A DNA stretch of 64,000 bases from Palsa-870 sp035937155 (GCA_035937155.1 DASYVJ010000018.1:14068-78067), one strand, 5' to 3'. Numbered from the stretch's first letter, positions 24,912-33,380 are shown. Made by a program: numbers and translations. The notes: a model not told the origin generated them from the sequence alone.

Positions 24912-26512
24912 GGAAAGGACGCCGGGTCGAACCGGGTCAGCGCCGTCGGCCGTGTCCCGTCCGCATTCATCAGCCAGACCTGGTTGCCGCTGACGAACGC
25001 GATCTGATGGCCGTCCGGCGACGGCACTGGCGCTGCGAGGTCGATGGTCGGATCCGACGGCAGGCCTGAGGCGGGATTCAACGCGGCCGGCGGGGCCACG
25101 ATGTTGACGACGAATGCCTTGTGGGTGCTGCCTACGGCGCCCGGCGCCAGAGCGGCGAATACCACATGCGTCGAGTCCGGCAGCCAGGCCGGCGAACCGA
25201 GATCCCCGGTTGCGACCGTGGTGGTGGTCCCTGGTCCCGTGAGGTTTCTGACCCTGAGGCTGATTGCCCCAGCAGTGTCGGTTCTCAGGTATGCGATCCG
25301 ATTTCCGGACGGCGCCCAGCTGACATCGCTGACGGGACCGGTGTCGAGCGCCAGCTGATATCGGGCGCGCAGGCCAACGTCGTAACCCCATACGACATTG
25401 GGCGCGAGCGCACCCTGCACGAAGACCACCCTCAAACCGTTGGGCGCCACAGTCGCCTGCGCCACGTCCGTGGCGATCACCTCGTCAGGACCATCGGCAG
25501 ACGCTCGATGCAGCACGCCTGCATCGTCGATGAACACGTAGCCCATGCCCGACGCGAGCGCTGCCGCCCAGATGCCCTTGAAATTGAGCTGGACGGTGCT
25601 GCTGCCAGGCACGAACTCCGACCACGTTTCACCGCTGCCCTGGATCAGAAGCCGGTCGCCCGCCGGAGACCAGCTGAAGCTGCGAACCGGGCTCTGATTG
25701 AAAACCTGGCGCGGAAACCCGGTCTCGTTGACGATCCACAAACCGCCGGGCGTTCCGTCGGTTGCGTTCGTCGCGAACGCCAGCCAGTGTCGCAAGACGC
25801 GCGGCGGACCGGTCGTGAAATGAATGGTCTGGTCACGGCCGAGCTGGTTGCCGTCGATGTCGAGAGCAGCAGTGTTGATCGACAGCTCGTAGTGGATGTT
25901 CGGGCTGAGCAGCTGAGAGGGGGCGATGATGGCTCGGTGGCCGTCCGTCGGATCGAGCCGCACGTCGAAGGGGATGTTCGGACGGAGCGTGATTGCAGAC
26001 CGCAGGCTTGCCGGGTTCATCTCACGAGTGAAGGCAAGCGCGAGATACGCCGCGGGGTCGATCCCCGTGTCGTAGTCAGAGGGCGTCGAGCCGGCCAGGT
26101 TTGGGGGCCCTTCGGTCACGAAGGACCAGTGATGCCGGAGCGAATAAGTGTTGCCGGCGAGGTCTTGATAGCCGGCGTCGAGGATCACCTCATACGTCGT
26201 GCTCGCCCGAAGGCCAGAGTGCTCGTAGGAGAGCTGGCGTGCGCTGTCCCAGCGCACCACTCCGTCCGTCGAAGGCACCAGGTGCAGGCGCCCTTCCACG
26301 GATGCCTGGTCTACCGCGTGATCGAACGCAATCGTGATCGGCGCCGCCGTCGAGACGTCTACCGCGCCCCGTTGGGGCGAGTAGTCGATGATCTGCGGCG
26401 GGCTGCCGCCACAAGCGATGAGCGAGACCAGCAGCGTCCCGCAACCCGCCGCGCCGGCAATCAGACGCACCTTACGCGAGGGGAAGCGCGAAAGAAGCCA
26501 CGTACCACCCAC
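24875..26512 (-). CDS. Lipoprotein with Ig-like domains and a TolB-like beta-propeller
   Basis: 545 residues. The signal peptide ends in a lipobox, LVSLIACGGS (Cys34). Two SbsA-type Ig-like domains follow (SPQRGAVDVSTAAPITIAF; PSDYDTGIDPAAYLALAF), each closing with a WSFVTE or HFTTGP strand, then about six WD40-like repeats (FSWSPAGDRLLIQG; VSWAPSGNRIAYLRTD; PVPSPDGHQIAFVSG). Extracellular, membrane-anchored; probably a binding or scaffold protein. No catalytic residues seen. Confidence 0.85.
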   Translation of the reverse strand: MGGTWLLSRFPSRKVRLIAGAAGCGTLLVSLIACGGSPPQIIDYSPQRGAVDVSTAAPITIAFDHAVDQASVEGRLHLVPSTDGVVRWDSARQLSYEHSGLRASTTYEVILDAGYQDLAGNTYSLRHHWSFVTEGPPNLAGSTPSDYDTGIDPAAYLALAFTREMNPASLRSAITLRPNIPFDVRLDPTDGHRAIIAPSQLLSPNIHYELSINTAALDIDGNQLGRDQTIHFTTGPPRVLRHWLAFATNATDGTPGGLWIVNETGFPRQVFNQSPVRSFSWSPAGDRLLIQGSGETWSEFVPGSSTVQLNFKGIWAAALASGMGYVFIDDAGVLHRASADGPDEVIATDVAQATVAPNGLRVVFVQGALAPNVVWGYDVGLRARYQLALDTGPVSDVSWAPSGNRIAYLRTDTAGAISLRVRNLTGPGTTTTVATGDLGSPAWLPDSTHVVFAALAPGAVGSTHKAFVVNIVAPPAALNPASGLPSDPTIDLAAPVPSPDGHQIAFVSGNQVWLMNADGTRPTALTRFDPASFPYSCRAPAWTKA

Positions 26513-26533
26513 CCTGTTAAGGCTACGGGCGCC

Positions 26534-28057
26534 TTAGAGGTGTGACTTGAGCCGGGCCCTCATCTCCTGCGCGAGCTGCTCGAGGCGTGAGGAATCCACG
26601 AAGAGAAGGGAGATGCTCGGGATCTGGTCGATCGCGCCTTCCACACCGGCAAGCGATGGATCGGCCGCGCCGAGTATGTCCTTCACCTTGCGTGCGCGGT
26701 TGCCGAGCGCGTCCTCGGCCATCGCCTGCAGCTCGGTCACGATGACGGCCCAATCAAGCTGCGGTCCGCCACCACGCGGCGGCGTCGTCGGCGCGACCTG
26801 CATTGACGGCGTCGTGGCATAACCGGAGAACGCAGCCGTCGGGATCTGAGCAGTCGGCGGATCCGTCGGCATGACCGCGATCGTGGGATTGGTCTGGGCC
26901 ACCGGCTCAGGCGCGGGAGGCGGGGGCGGTGGAGCGGCCGGTGCCGACGACTGTAAGCCGCGCGAGCCTCGCAGCCCGGCGACGATCGCGTCGACATCGA
27001 GCGGTGGGTGCTTGGTCGCGTCGGCCGATTTGACTTCGATCATCGCGGCGGGGTCGTCGCACAGCGCCAGCGCGCGGTCCGGCTTGTCGGAGATGTCTCG
27101 CGATTCGCTGGTGTACGCACCGGCGAGCTCACCGTCGGAGAGGATGATCACGCCGGTGCCGGCTGCAGACCGGATCATCACGCTGCCGCTGAGCTTCCGA
27201 TCGCTCAGGAACTTCAGCAGCGCCTTCATGTCCACCCAGGCCGCGTACAGCTCCGTGTACATCGGCCGCGATACGGTCAGCTCGTAGAGCCCGTCTATGA
27301 GCTCCGGCGAGAGTCCGACCACGTCCAGAACTCCATAGCCGCTCGTGACGTCGTCGTTGAACCGCTGCAGTGCCTCTTTGCCTAGGACAAGGCTGCCGGC
27401 GTCCGCCGCTCCGTCGTACATGCACTCGAGGGCCGATCCCTCGCGGAACAGGATCAGTCCTGACGCGTCGTCGGTCAGCAATCGCACGTATCCGGTGTAG
27501 CCCTCCTTTTCGAGGGTAGTGATCAGGCGCGGGAAGTCGACGAACGACGTTTTGAGTGAGTCGTAGATGATCTGCCCCGCGGGTACGGGAATCGGCTCGC
27601 GACCGTGCTTCGGTTGCGGGCGGTGCTTCACGCCACGTCTCGGTTGGGGTGCTTCCACCTTTCTCTCCGGTTCAGCATGATCTTTGCGCTCAACGCGTGC
27701 CTCCGTCTTCTCGGGCTTGGCTTCGGGCTGGGACTCGGCCGCTTCCTGGGCGCGGGGCGCCGACTCAGCAGCCTGGACCAGCTCTGAGATGCCGGCTTTG
27801 ACCGACTCGTCGGCCGGGAGCTTTGCCTTGGCGTCGAACTCGAAGTCGCCTTTGGTCCAGTTGAGGGCGCTGACCACGGCCTCGTCGCCGGCCTTCCCGT
27901 CGCCCTGGGCATGGAAAAGATGTCCGAACAGAAAGTACAGCGAGGCTGACTGCCCGTTTCCATTGCGGACGGTAAGGGTACCCGTGGAGCGCTCACCCTG
28001 AGCAGTCTCCAAAAGTGATCGAAGGGGAATTTCGGCCAGTGAGCCGTTCGCTTGCAA
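26534..28057 (-). CDS. DUF4388-containing protein of unknown function
   Basis: 507 residues. The N-terminal DUF4388 (PATAN-like) domain, about 1-90, includes LRSLLETAQGERSTGTLTV and LFHAQGDGKAGDEAVVSAL. A charged Ala/Glu/Lys linker (about 90-165) leads to a second, apparently conserved domain (TTLEKEGYTGYVRLLTDDAS ... IILSDGELAGAYTSES, 175-345). A Pro-rich tract and a short helical tail follow. DUF4388 proteins often act in signalling or gliding regulation. Start is TTG 28057 behind AGGAGA on the minus strand, with TATACT further upstream (28110-28115). Confidence 0.75.
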   Translation of the reverse strand: MQANGSLAEIPLRSLLETAQGERSTGTLTVRNGNGQSASLYFLFGHLFHAQGDGKAGDEAVVSALNWTKGDFEFDAKAKLPADESVKAGISELVQAAESAPRAQEAAESQPEAKPEKTEARVERKDHAEPERKVEAPQPRRGVKHRPQPKHGREPIPVPAGQIIYDSLKTSFVDFPRLITTLEKEGYTGYVRLLTDDASGLILFREGSALECMYDGAADAGSLVLGKEALQRFNDDVTSGYGVLDVVGLSPELIDGLYELTVSRPMYTELYAAWVDMKALLKFLSDRKLSGSVMIRSAAGTGVIILSDGELAGAYTSESRDISDKPDRALALCDDPAAMIEVKSADATKHPPLDVDAIVAGLRGSRGLQSSAPAAPPPPPPAPEPVAQTNPTIAVMPTDPPTAQIPTAAFSGYATTPSMQVAPTTPPRGGGPQLDWAVIVTELQAMAEDALGNRARKVKDILGAADPSLAGVEGAIDQIPSISLLFVDSSRLEQLAQEMRARLKSHL

Positions 28058-28108
28058 AGAGGGTTCTCCTGAGACCGGCCCAGCCCGATCGTGGGATTAA
28101 GAGAAAGT

Positions 28109-28115
28109 TAGTATA
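28109..28115. promoter_or_regulatory. Overlapping divergent -10 elements (DUF4388 gene and phosphatase)
   Basis: The minus strand reads TATACT (28110-28115) and the plus strand TAGTAT (28109-28114), so the two -10 boxes cover the same bases. The minus-strand transcript has a leader with a ribosome-binding site. The plus-strand arrangement would place the first bases near 28120-28125, where no ordinary start codon is in frame. Confidence 0.4.
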
Positions 28116-28241
28116 GATATCGAGATCAGATCCGCGCGACCGGACCCGCCCGAGACAGGCGAAGCCGCTTCACTGTCAGCTTCACCCTCGCCTGAATCCG
28201 GCGAAGCCGCTCCGCCTGCGTCCAAACCATCGACCGCGCGC

Positions 28242-28868
28242 TTGCTGCTGGTTCGCCACGGCCAGTCGACATGGAACAGCGAGCACCGGATCCAGGGCCA
28301 GCTCGATCCCCCCTTGTCGCAAGAGGGCCGCCGGCAGGCTGAGCTGCTCGCCCAGCGGCTGGCCGGCTTCCGGTTCGCGGGCTTCTACGCGAGCGACCTG
28401 AAACGGGCCTTTGAAACGGCGCAGGCGATTGGCGTCGCGCTCGGCGCCCAGGCCGAAGCGATGCCTGGCCTTCGTGAGGTCTACCTCGGTGAGTGGGAGG
28501 GCCTGCGCACCGAAGACCTGGCCCAGCGTTCTCCAGAGGCCTGGGCGCGATGGACTGAGGAACCCGACTGGGATCTCGTGCCCGGCGGAGAGGGCTCTGC
28601 GCTTTTCGAGGCGCGTGTCTCGGCCGCCCTGGATGCGATCTTCGAGCGTCACGCGCACGGTGATGTGCTCGTGGTGACACACGGCGGCGTCATCCAGGTC
28701 GCGCTGCATCGGGTGTTCGGCCGCCCAAGCCGAGGCCTCTTTGCATTCAAGATTCAAAATGCGTCGATCTCGGTCCTAGAGAAGCGCGGCGGTCGCATGG
28801 TCATTGGTGGCGTCAACGACACCGGTCATCTCGAGCCGGCGCTCGTGACAGAACCAGGGCCCGGCTGA
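28242..28868 (+). CDS. Histidine phosphatase (phosphoglycerate-mutase-like)
   Basis: At least 208 residues with the phosphatase catalytic motif LLVRHGQSTWNSEHRIQG (RHG at residues 5-7), the acid region LREVYLGEWEGL and the second histidine in VVTHGGVIQVALH. Broad phosphatase fold; substrate unknown (relatives include cobalamin phosphatase, phosphoglucosyl hydrolases and acid phosphatases). TTG 28242 is the only ordinary start in the frame, but it leaves almost no residues before the catalytic strand. The open frame extends back to 28101 with a Ser/Pro/Ala-rich stretch, so a non-ATG start upstream is possible. Confidence 0.85.
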   Translation: MLLVRHGQSTWNSEHRIQGQLDPPLSQEGRRQAELLAQRLAGFRFAGFYASDLKRAFETAQAIGVALGAQAEAMPGLREVYLGEWEGLRTEDLAQRSPEAWARWTEEPDWDLVPGGEGSALFEARVSAALDAIFERHAHGDVLVVTHGGVIQVALHRVFGRPSRGLFAFKIQNASISVLEKRGGRMVIGGVNDTGHLEPALVTEPGPG

Positions 28869-28873
28869 CTTCC

Positions 28874-29854
28874 GTGCCGACTCAAGTGCATGGGGATCCA
28901 CGATGGGATGCAGAGCTCGAGGAGCGAGCCTCGCCCGCTCCGCTGCTGCAATCGTGGGCGTGGGGCTTGGTCCAGGCACGCGCGGGCTGGAGCATCGAGA
29001 GGCTCCGGCTTGTTGGCGGCGCTATGGCGAGCGTTCAGCTGCGATCGGTGGGTCCGGTGCGGGAGGCCTATGTCCCTCGCGGCCCGGTGCCGGCAACCCC
29101 TGATGCCATTGACGCTCTCGTCACATGGGCTCAGGGCAGTGGCATCGCACGGCTTGTCATCGAGCCGGAAGCGAAGGCATCGCTCGCGGACACGCTGACC
29201 TCGCGTCGGTTCTCGCCGGCGCCTCCGGTTCAGCCGCAGCACACCCGCCTGCTTCGGTTGGGCCCACCCGACGACATGCTGAAGGGCTTTCGTCATGGGC
29301 GGCGATACAACATTCGCGCCGGTCTTCGACGTGGCGTGGTCGTCAAGGAAAGCCAGGACGCCGCTGAGCTGGCGCGCCAATCGGCGGCTGTTGAGCGACG
29401 CGAAGGCATCAACCTTCCGGACCAGCGCTACTACGGTCTGCTGCTCGAGCTGCTGCCATGGTGCCGCACTTACGTCGCCTACCATCCGACTACGAATGAG
29501 GCGCTGGCCACGGTGCTGGTCGCCCGCCACAGCGGCCGCGCGTACAGCCTCTTCGCGGGTCGCAGCGGCGCTCACCCTGAGCTGATGGGCAACGACCTCG
29601 CATGGTGGACCGCGATCAGCACCGCGGCGGAGGCAGGCTGTCGTGACTTCGATCTCTGGGGCGTCCCGCCACCCGACGCCGGCCCGGACCATCCGTGGCA
29701 CGGACTCGGCTTCTTCAAATCCGAGTTCGGCGGCGACGAGATAACCTATCCCGGCGCGTGGGAGCTGGTCTTGTCAGGCGCGGGGGCGAAGCTCATCGCC
29801 CTTGAAAAGAAGTCACGCACCTACGTTCGTGGGTTGAAACGCAACATCTCCTAA
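28874..29854 (+). CDS. FemAB-like peptidoglycan-bridge aminoacyltransferase
   Basis: 326 residues with a double GNAT fold: LLQSWAWGLVQARAGW, then FRHGRRYNIRAGLRRGVVVK (typical of FemX/FemAB), and the C-terminal GCRDFDLWGVPP and GLGFFKSEFGGDEITYPGAW. The family adds amino acids from tRNA to lipid II side chains. It follows the phosphatase by 5 bp, with a GTG start. Together with murE and lysA in this window it suggests a bridged peptidoglycan, though the residue added cannot be told. Confidence 0.88.
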   Translation: MPTQVHGDPRWDAELEERASPAPLLQSWAWGLVQARAGWSIERLRLVGGAMASVQLRSVGPVREAYVPRGPVPATPDAIDALVTWAQGSGIARLVIEPEAKASLADTLTSRRFSPAPPVQPQHTRLLRLGPPDDMLKGFRHGRRYNIRAGLRRGVVVKESQDAAELARQSAAVERREGINLPDQRYYGLLLELLPWCRTYVAYHPTTNEALATVLVARHSGRAYSLFAGRSGAHPELMGNDLAWWTAISTAAEAGCRDFDLWGVPPPDAGPDHPWHGLGFFKSEFGGDEITYPGAWELVLSGAGAKLIALEKKSRTYVRGLKRNIS

Positions 29855-29871
29855 CAATCCTTCAGATCAGT

Positions 29872-29877
29872 TAGGAT
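29872..29877 (+). promoter_or_regulatory. -10 element of the atypical response regulator
   Basis: TAGGAT, 10 nt before the GTG at 29888. Confidence 0.4.
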
Positions 29878-29887
29878 TGACGGTGAG

Positions 29888-30607
29888 GTGGCTGCTAGTG
29901 CGGAGTCGTCGCGCAAAGTTCTAGTCGTCGACCCGGATGCGCCGGTGCGTCGGGAGATCCGGGCATCGTGCGAGCAGGACGGCTATCAAGTGCTCGAGGC
30001 CGACGGGGCCGCTGAGGCGATGCGCCAGTTCGAGAGCTCCCGTCCGAATCTTGTCTTGCTCGAGGTGACACTGCCCGACGGCGCCGGATTCGATGTGTGC
30101 CGGGAGCTGCGAAAGATGGATGCGTCCGTACCCGTGATCATGATGAGCTCGCGCTCCGACGAGATCGATGTGGTGGTAGCGCTGGAGATCGGAGCTGACG
30201 ACTACGTGGCCAAGCCGCTGCGGCTCCGCGAGCTGGTGGCCCGAATGACGGCACATCTGAGGCGGACACGGTTCGAGTCGGCCGAGGCGATGCGCAGCCG
30301 CCTCGAGTTCCGCGACCTGGTGATCGATGTCAACGAGCGGCGGACTTATAAGTCGGGCAAAGAGGTGGAGCTGACGCACACGGAGTTCGATCTCCTGACA
30401 TTTCTCGCGAGCAACGCGGGCAAGGTGCTGAGCCGGGAAAAGATCCTCAACTCGATCTGGGGCTATGAGTACCCGATCGAGACTCGCGTGATCGACGTCC
30501 ACATCCGCAACCTGCGCCGCAAGATCGAGAGCCAGCCCTCGCGTCCTTATTACATCCTTGCCGTGCCCGGTATCGGATACCGGTTCACCAACGCCCGGCC
30601 GACGTAA
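29888..30607 (+). CDS. OmpR/PhoB-type response regulator with Glu in place of the phosphoacceptor Asp
   Basis: 239 residues: receiver domain (1-120) and winged-helix DNA-binding domain (about 138-235; ELTHTEFDLLTFLASNAGK, VIDVHIRNLRRKIESQPSR, GIGYRF). The phosphorylation site is changed: NLVLLEVTLPDG carries Glu59 where Asp is expected, and the acidic pair is Asp15-Pro16 rather than Asp-Asp/Glu. The switch Ser87 or Ser88 and Lys109 (VAKPL) are kept. No sensor kinase is adjacent. Likely an orphan, possibly constitutively active or phosphorylation-independent regulator. Targets unknown. Confidence 0.9.
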   Translation: MAASAESSRKVLVVDPDAPVRREIRASCEQDGYQVLEADGAAEAMRQFESSRPNLVLLEVTLPDGAGFDVCRELRKMDASVPVIMMSSRSDEIDVVVALEIGADDYVAKPLRLRELVARMTAHLRRTRFESAEAMRSRLEFRDLVIDVNERRTYKSGKEVELTHTEFDLLTFLASNAGKVLSREKILNSIWGYEYPIETRVIDVHIRNLRRKIESQPSRPYYILAVPGIGYRFTNARPT

Positions 30608-30615
30608 TAAGGGGT

Positions 30616-30653
30616 CCCCGCGAAGTCACGGCGAAGCCTCTGACTTCGTGGGG
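30616..30653. terminator. Hairpin between convergent genes (response regulator / folK)
   Basis: 13-bp arms, CCCCGCGAAGTCA (30616-30628) and TGACTTCGTGGGG (30641-30653), pair with a single G-U and a 12-nt loop. It lies at the meeting point of two gene ends, and the right arm is inside the folK 3' coding end. There is only a weak T run, so it is a probable bidirectional terminator without strong U-tract. Confidence 0.55.
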
Positions 30654-31054
30654 ATCTTAACCCCCAGCTCGCGCAGCGGCCCGCGTACGAACTCGCGTTC
30701 GCGGATGCGCGGATGTGGGATCACGAGGCCGCGCTGCGCGATCCGCTGATCGCCAAACAGCAGGATGTCCACATCTATCACGCGAGGACCCCAGCGCCGG
30801 GTCGGCCTGCGCCCGCCTTCGGCTTCTACCTGCTTGGCCGCAACCAGCAGCTGACGCGCTGTGCCCGGCCAGTCCACCTCGATCACCTGGTTCAGGAATC
30901 GAGGTTGGTCGGCGATACCCCACGGCGCCGAATCAATGACGCGGCTATGACGCAGAATGCGCGCCCCTTTTTGACGCAAGCGCCTGCGTGCCGCGCTGAG
31001 GTTGCGAGCCCGCCGGCCTAGATTCGTGCCCAGGCCCAGGTATGCCGTCGTCAA
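30626..31054 (-). CDS. folK: 2-amino-4-hydroxy-6-hydroxymethyldihydropteridine pyrophosphokinase
   Basis: 142-residue HPPK: TAYLGLGTNLGRRARNLSAA, then FLNQVIEVDW, RWGPRVIDVDILLFGD (Mg-binding Asp-x-Asp) and RGLVIPHPRIREREFV. It pyrophosphorylates the pterin that FolP condenses with p-aminobenzoate. The start is TTG 31054, overlapping the folP stop as TTGA; longer readings run through folP. No folB or folE is seen here. Confidence 0.95.
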   Translation of the reverse strand: MTTAYLGLGTNLGRRARNLSAARRRLRQKGARILRHSRVIDSAPWGIADQPRFLNQVIEVDWPGTARQLLVAAKQVEAEGGRRPTRRWGPRVIDVDILLFGDQRIAQRGLVIPHPRIREREFVRGPLRELGVKIPTKSEASP

Positions 31055-31860
31055 CGCATGTGGTCGGCGACACGGACCACTCGCGTCATCTCTTGGACGT
31101 CGTGGACGCGGACGACGTCTGCGCCCCGCAGGATCGCGGCAGTGGTGGTGGCCGCCGTGCCCTCGACCCGCTCGTTGACCGGCAGGTCGAGCAGCTTGCC
31201 GATGAACGACTTGCGTGAGGTACCGATGAGAATCGGCTGATCCAGCTCGCGAAGCTCCATCAGGCGTCGCATTACCAGCCAGTTGTGCTCTGCAGTCTTG
31301 CCGAAGCCGATCCCTGGGTCGATCAGCACCCGCTCGCGCTTCACACCCGCCTCCACGGCGAGGTCGACGGAAGCGCGAAGAAAGCGCTTGATCTCTTCCA
31401 TCAAATCGCCGGCGTAGTCCGTCCCGTCCTGGTTGTGCATGAGGACCAGCGCGCAACGGCTGGCTGCGGCAAGCTGGGCGAGCGCCGGCGAGCGCGTCAG
31501 GCCCCATATGTCGTTGAGGATCGTGGCGCCGGCCGCCACGGCGGCCTCTGCCACTTCGACCTTATAGGTGTCGATCGAAACTGGCACCTCAGCCTCGCGT
31601 GCAAGTCGAGCCACCACCACCTCTGTTCGTGCGATCTCCTCGGCCACGGTGATCGGCTGGTGTCCGGGGCGCGTCGACTCGCCTCCGACGTCGAGCATGT
31701 CCGCGCCCTCGCGCGCCATGCGCAATCCCTGCTCTACGGCCAGATCCTGCTCCGTGCCGAGTCCGTCACCACTGAAGGAGTCTGGGGTCACGTTGATGAT
31801 CCCCATCACGTAGGTGCGCGAGCCCCAATCGAACCGGCGTCCACCGATGTCGGCGATCAC
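31051..31860 (-). CDS. folP: Dihydropteroate synthase
   Basis: 269-residue TIM-barrel enzyme making dihydropteroate. Signatures: MGIINVTPDSFSGDG, GADMLDVGGESTRPGH, VPVSIDTYKVEVAEAA, LIDPGIGFGKTAEHN, LIGTSRKSFIG and VRVHDVQEM. GTG start preceded by CATAAT on the minus strand at 6 nt. First gene of folP-folK and the target of sulfonamides in this family. Confidence 0.97.
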   Translation of the reverse strand: MIADIGGRRFDWGSRTYVMGIINVTPDSFSGDGLGTEQDLAVEQGLRMAREGADMLDVGGESTRPGHQPITVAEEIARTEVVVARLAREAEVPVSIDTYKVEVAEAAVAAGATILNDIWGLTRSPALAQLAAASRCALVLMHNQDGTDYAGDLMEEIKRFLRASVDLAVEAGVKRERVLIDPGIGFGKTAEHNWLVMRRLMELRELDQPILIGTSRKSFIGKLLDLPVNERVEGTAATTTAAILRGADVVRVHDVQEMTRVVRVADHMR

Positions 31861-31866
31861 TTGCCG

Positions 31867-31874
31867 ATTATGCT
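31867..31874. promoter_or_regulatory. Overlapping divergent -10 elements for folP and murE
   Basis: CATAAT on the minus strand (31867-31872) ends 6 nt from the folP GTG; TATGCT on the plus strand (31869-31874) ends 9 nt from the murE ATG. Only 23 bp separate the two genes, so both transcripts must start at or beside their start codons and RNA polymerase can occupy only one direction at a time. Confidence 0.55.
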
Positions 31875-31883
31875 CGTCACCAA

Positions 31884-33380
31884 ATGAAGCTCCACGAGCT
31901 GGCCCGCGGTGTGCCTGACTCGACCCTCGAGGGGAATGGCGACGTGGAGATCACCGGCGTTGCGTACGACTCGCGTCGCGTCAAGCCCGGCGACATCTTC
32001 GTCGCCGTCGAGGGTCTGAACGCCGATGGTCATGCTTACGTCTCGGACGCGCTCGGCAAAGGCGCTGTCGCTGTGGCTGCTGAGCGCGATGTGACGCTGC
32101 CCCCAGGGACAACCCTGCTCCGCATGTCATCCACTCGAATCGGGCTGGCAGAAGTGGCGGCCGAGTTCTACGGCCGGCCGGCGCGACGGCTAAAGGTGGC
32201 CGGCATCACGGGGACCGATGGCAAGACGACGACGACCCATATGGCGGAGCACGTGCTCCAGGCCAGCGGCGTGGTCGCCGGTGCGATGAGCACGGTGTCC
32301 CTCACCGTCAGCGGCGGCGCAGAGGACAACGTCAGCGGCCAAACCACGATGGAGGCGCCTGAGGTCCAGGCCTGGCTCGCACGAATGGTGGAGGCCGGCG
32401 TGGCGTTCGCGGTGATCGAGACAACCTCTCATGCGCTCGTGCAGGAGCGCGTCCGGGGTTGCGAATTCGACGTGGCGGCGTTCACCAATGTCGGCCACGA
32501 CCACCTCGACTACCACGCGACGTGGGAGGACTACCTCGAAGCGAAAGCGCGACTCATCGACCTGACCGCAAATTCCGTGGACAAGGGAATCGAAAAGACG
32601 GCGGTCCTCAACCGAGACGACCCGAGCTACGAGCGACTCGCCCGCAGGGCGATCGCGCGGCGGTGGACGTACGGGCTGACCACGGCTGCCGACCTGCACC
32701 CACTCGATCTCAGCGTCACCGGGTCCGGCTCGCGCTTCCGTATGAAGACGCCGCTTGGTGAGACCGATGTCACGCTGCACGTCCCCGCTCGCTTCAACAT
32801 CTACAACGCACTCTGCGCGGCCGGCGTGTGCCTGGCCCTGGGCGTGCCCCTTGAAGCCGTCGGGACTGGACTCGCGGGTTTTGAAGGGGTTCGCGGACGC
32901 CTCGAGCCCGTAGACGTGGGTCAGGACTTTCGTGTATTCATCGACTTCGCGCACTCAGCGGGCTCCCTCGCCAGCGCGCTCGCCGAGCTTCGCCCGTTCA
33001 CAAGCGGGCGCCTGATCGTCGTGTTCGGCTCGACCGCACGCTCTGACCACGATCGGCCTGGTATGGGTCGCGCCGCGGCGGATTTCGCGGACTTCTTCAT
33101 CATCACCACCGACGACCCGCTGGATCAGGACCCGGTTGAGATCGCTCGCGAGGTGCAGTCGGGCGCGGAGGGAAAGGCGCCCGGACACGACTACGAGGTC
33201 GTCATCGACCGCCGCGCCGCGATCCGCCGCGCGATCGAGCTCGCGCGTCCGGGCGATTGCGTGTTGCTCGCCGGCAAAGGACACGAGAGGACGATGAGGA
33301 CGGCGGCCGGCTCAGAGCCATGGGACGAACGCGCCGAAGCCGAGTCCGCGATCAGAGAGCGCCTGGCTGAGAAGGCTTAA
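31884..33380 (+). CDS. murE: UDP-N-acetylmuramoyl-tripeptide synthetase MurE
   Basis: 498-residue Mur ligase: N-terminal UDP-binding domain (YDSRRVKPGDIFVAVEG), ATP loop GITGTDGKTTTTHMAEHVL (residues 108-126), FTNVGHDHLDYHATWEDYL, and the C-terminal domain. It adds the diamino acid to UDP-MurNAc-L-Ala-D-Glu. The selectivity motif reads Asp410-Asp411-Pro412-Leu413 rather than the DNPR of meso-diaminopimelate enzymes, so lysine or ornithine could be the substrate. Its TAA shares TTAA (33377-33380) with the thiS stop on the other strand. Confidence 0.95.
   Translation: MKLHELARGVPDSTLEGNGDVEITGVAYDSRRVKPGDIFVAVEGLNADGHAYVSDALGKGAVAVAAERDVTLPPGTTLLRMSSTRIGLAEVAAEFYGRPARRLKVAGITGTDGKTTTTHMAEHVLQASGVVAGAMSTVSLTVSGGAEDNVSGQTTMEAPEVQAWLARMVEAGVAFAVIETTSHALVQERVRGCEFDVAAFTNVGHDHLDYHATWEDYLEAKARLIDLTANSVDKGIEKTAVLNRDDPSYERLARRAIARRWTYGLTTAADLHPLDLSVTGSGSRFRMKTPLGETDVTLHVPARFNIYNALCAAGVCLALGVPLEAVGTGLAGFEGVRGRLEPVDVGQDFRVFIDFAHSAGSLASALAELRPFTSGRLIVVFGSTARSDHDRPGMGRAAADFADFFIITTDDPLDQDPVEIAREVQSGAEGKAPGHDYEVVIDRRAAIRRAIELARPGDCVLLAGKGHERTMRTAAGSEPWDERAEAESAIRERLAEKA

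Noticed and set aside
25121..26545. 474-codon plus-strand frame opposite the lipoprotein gene
   Set aside because: Antisense shadow; the minus strand has a lipobox, Ig-like and propeller repeats.
28126..28757. Minus-strand frames opposite the phosphatase
   Set aside because: Shadows of the phosphatase frame with low-complexity Arg-rich translations.
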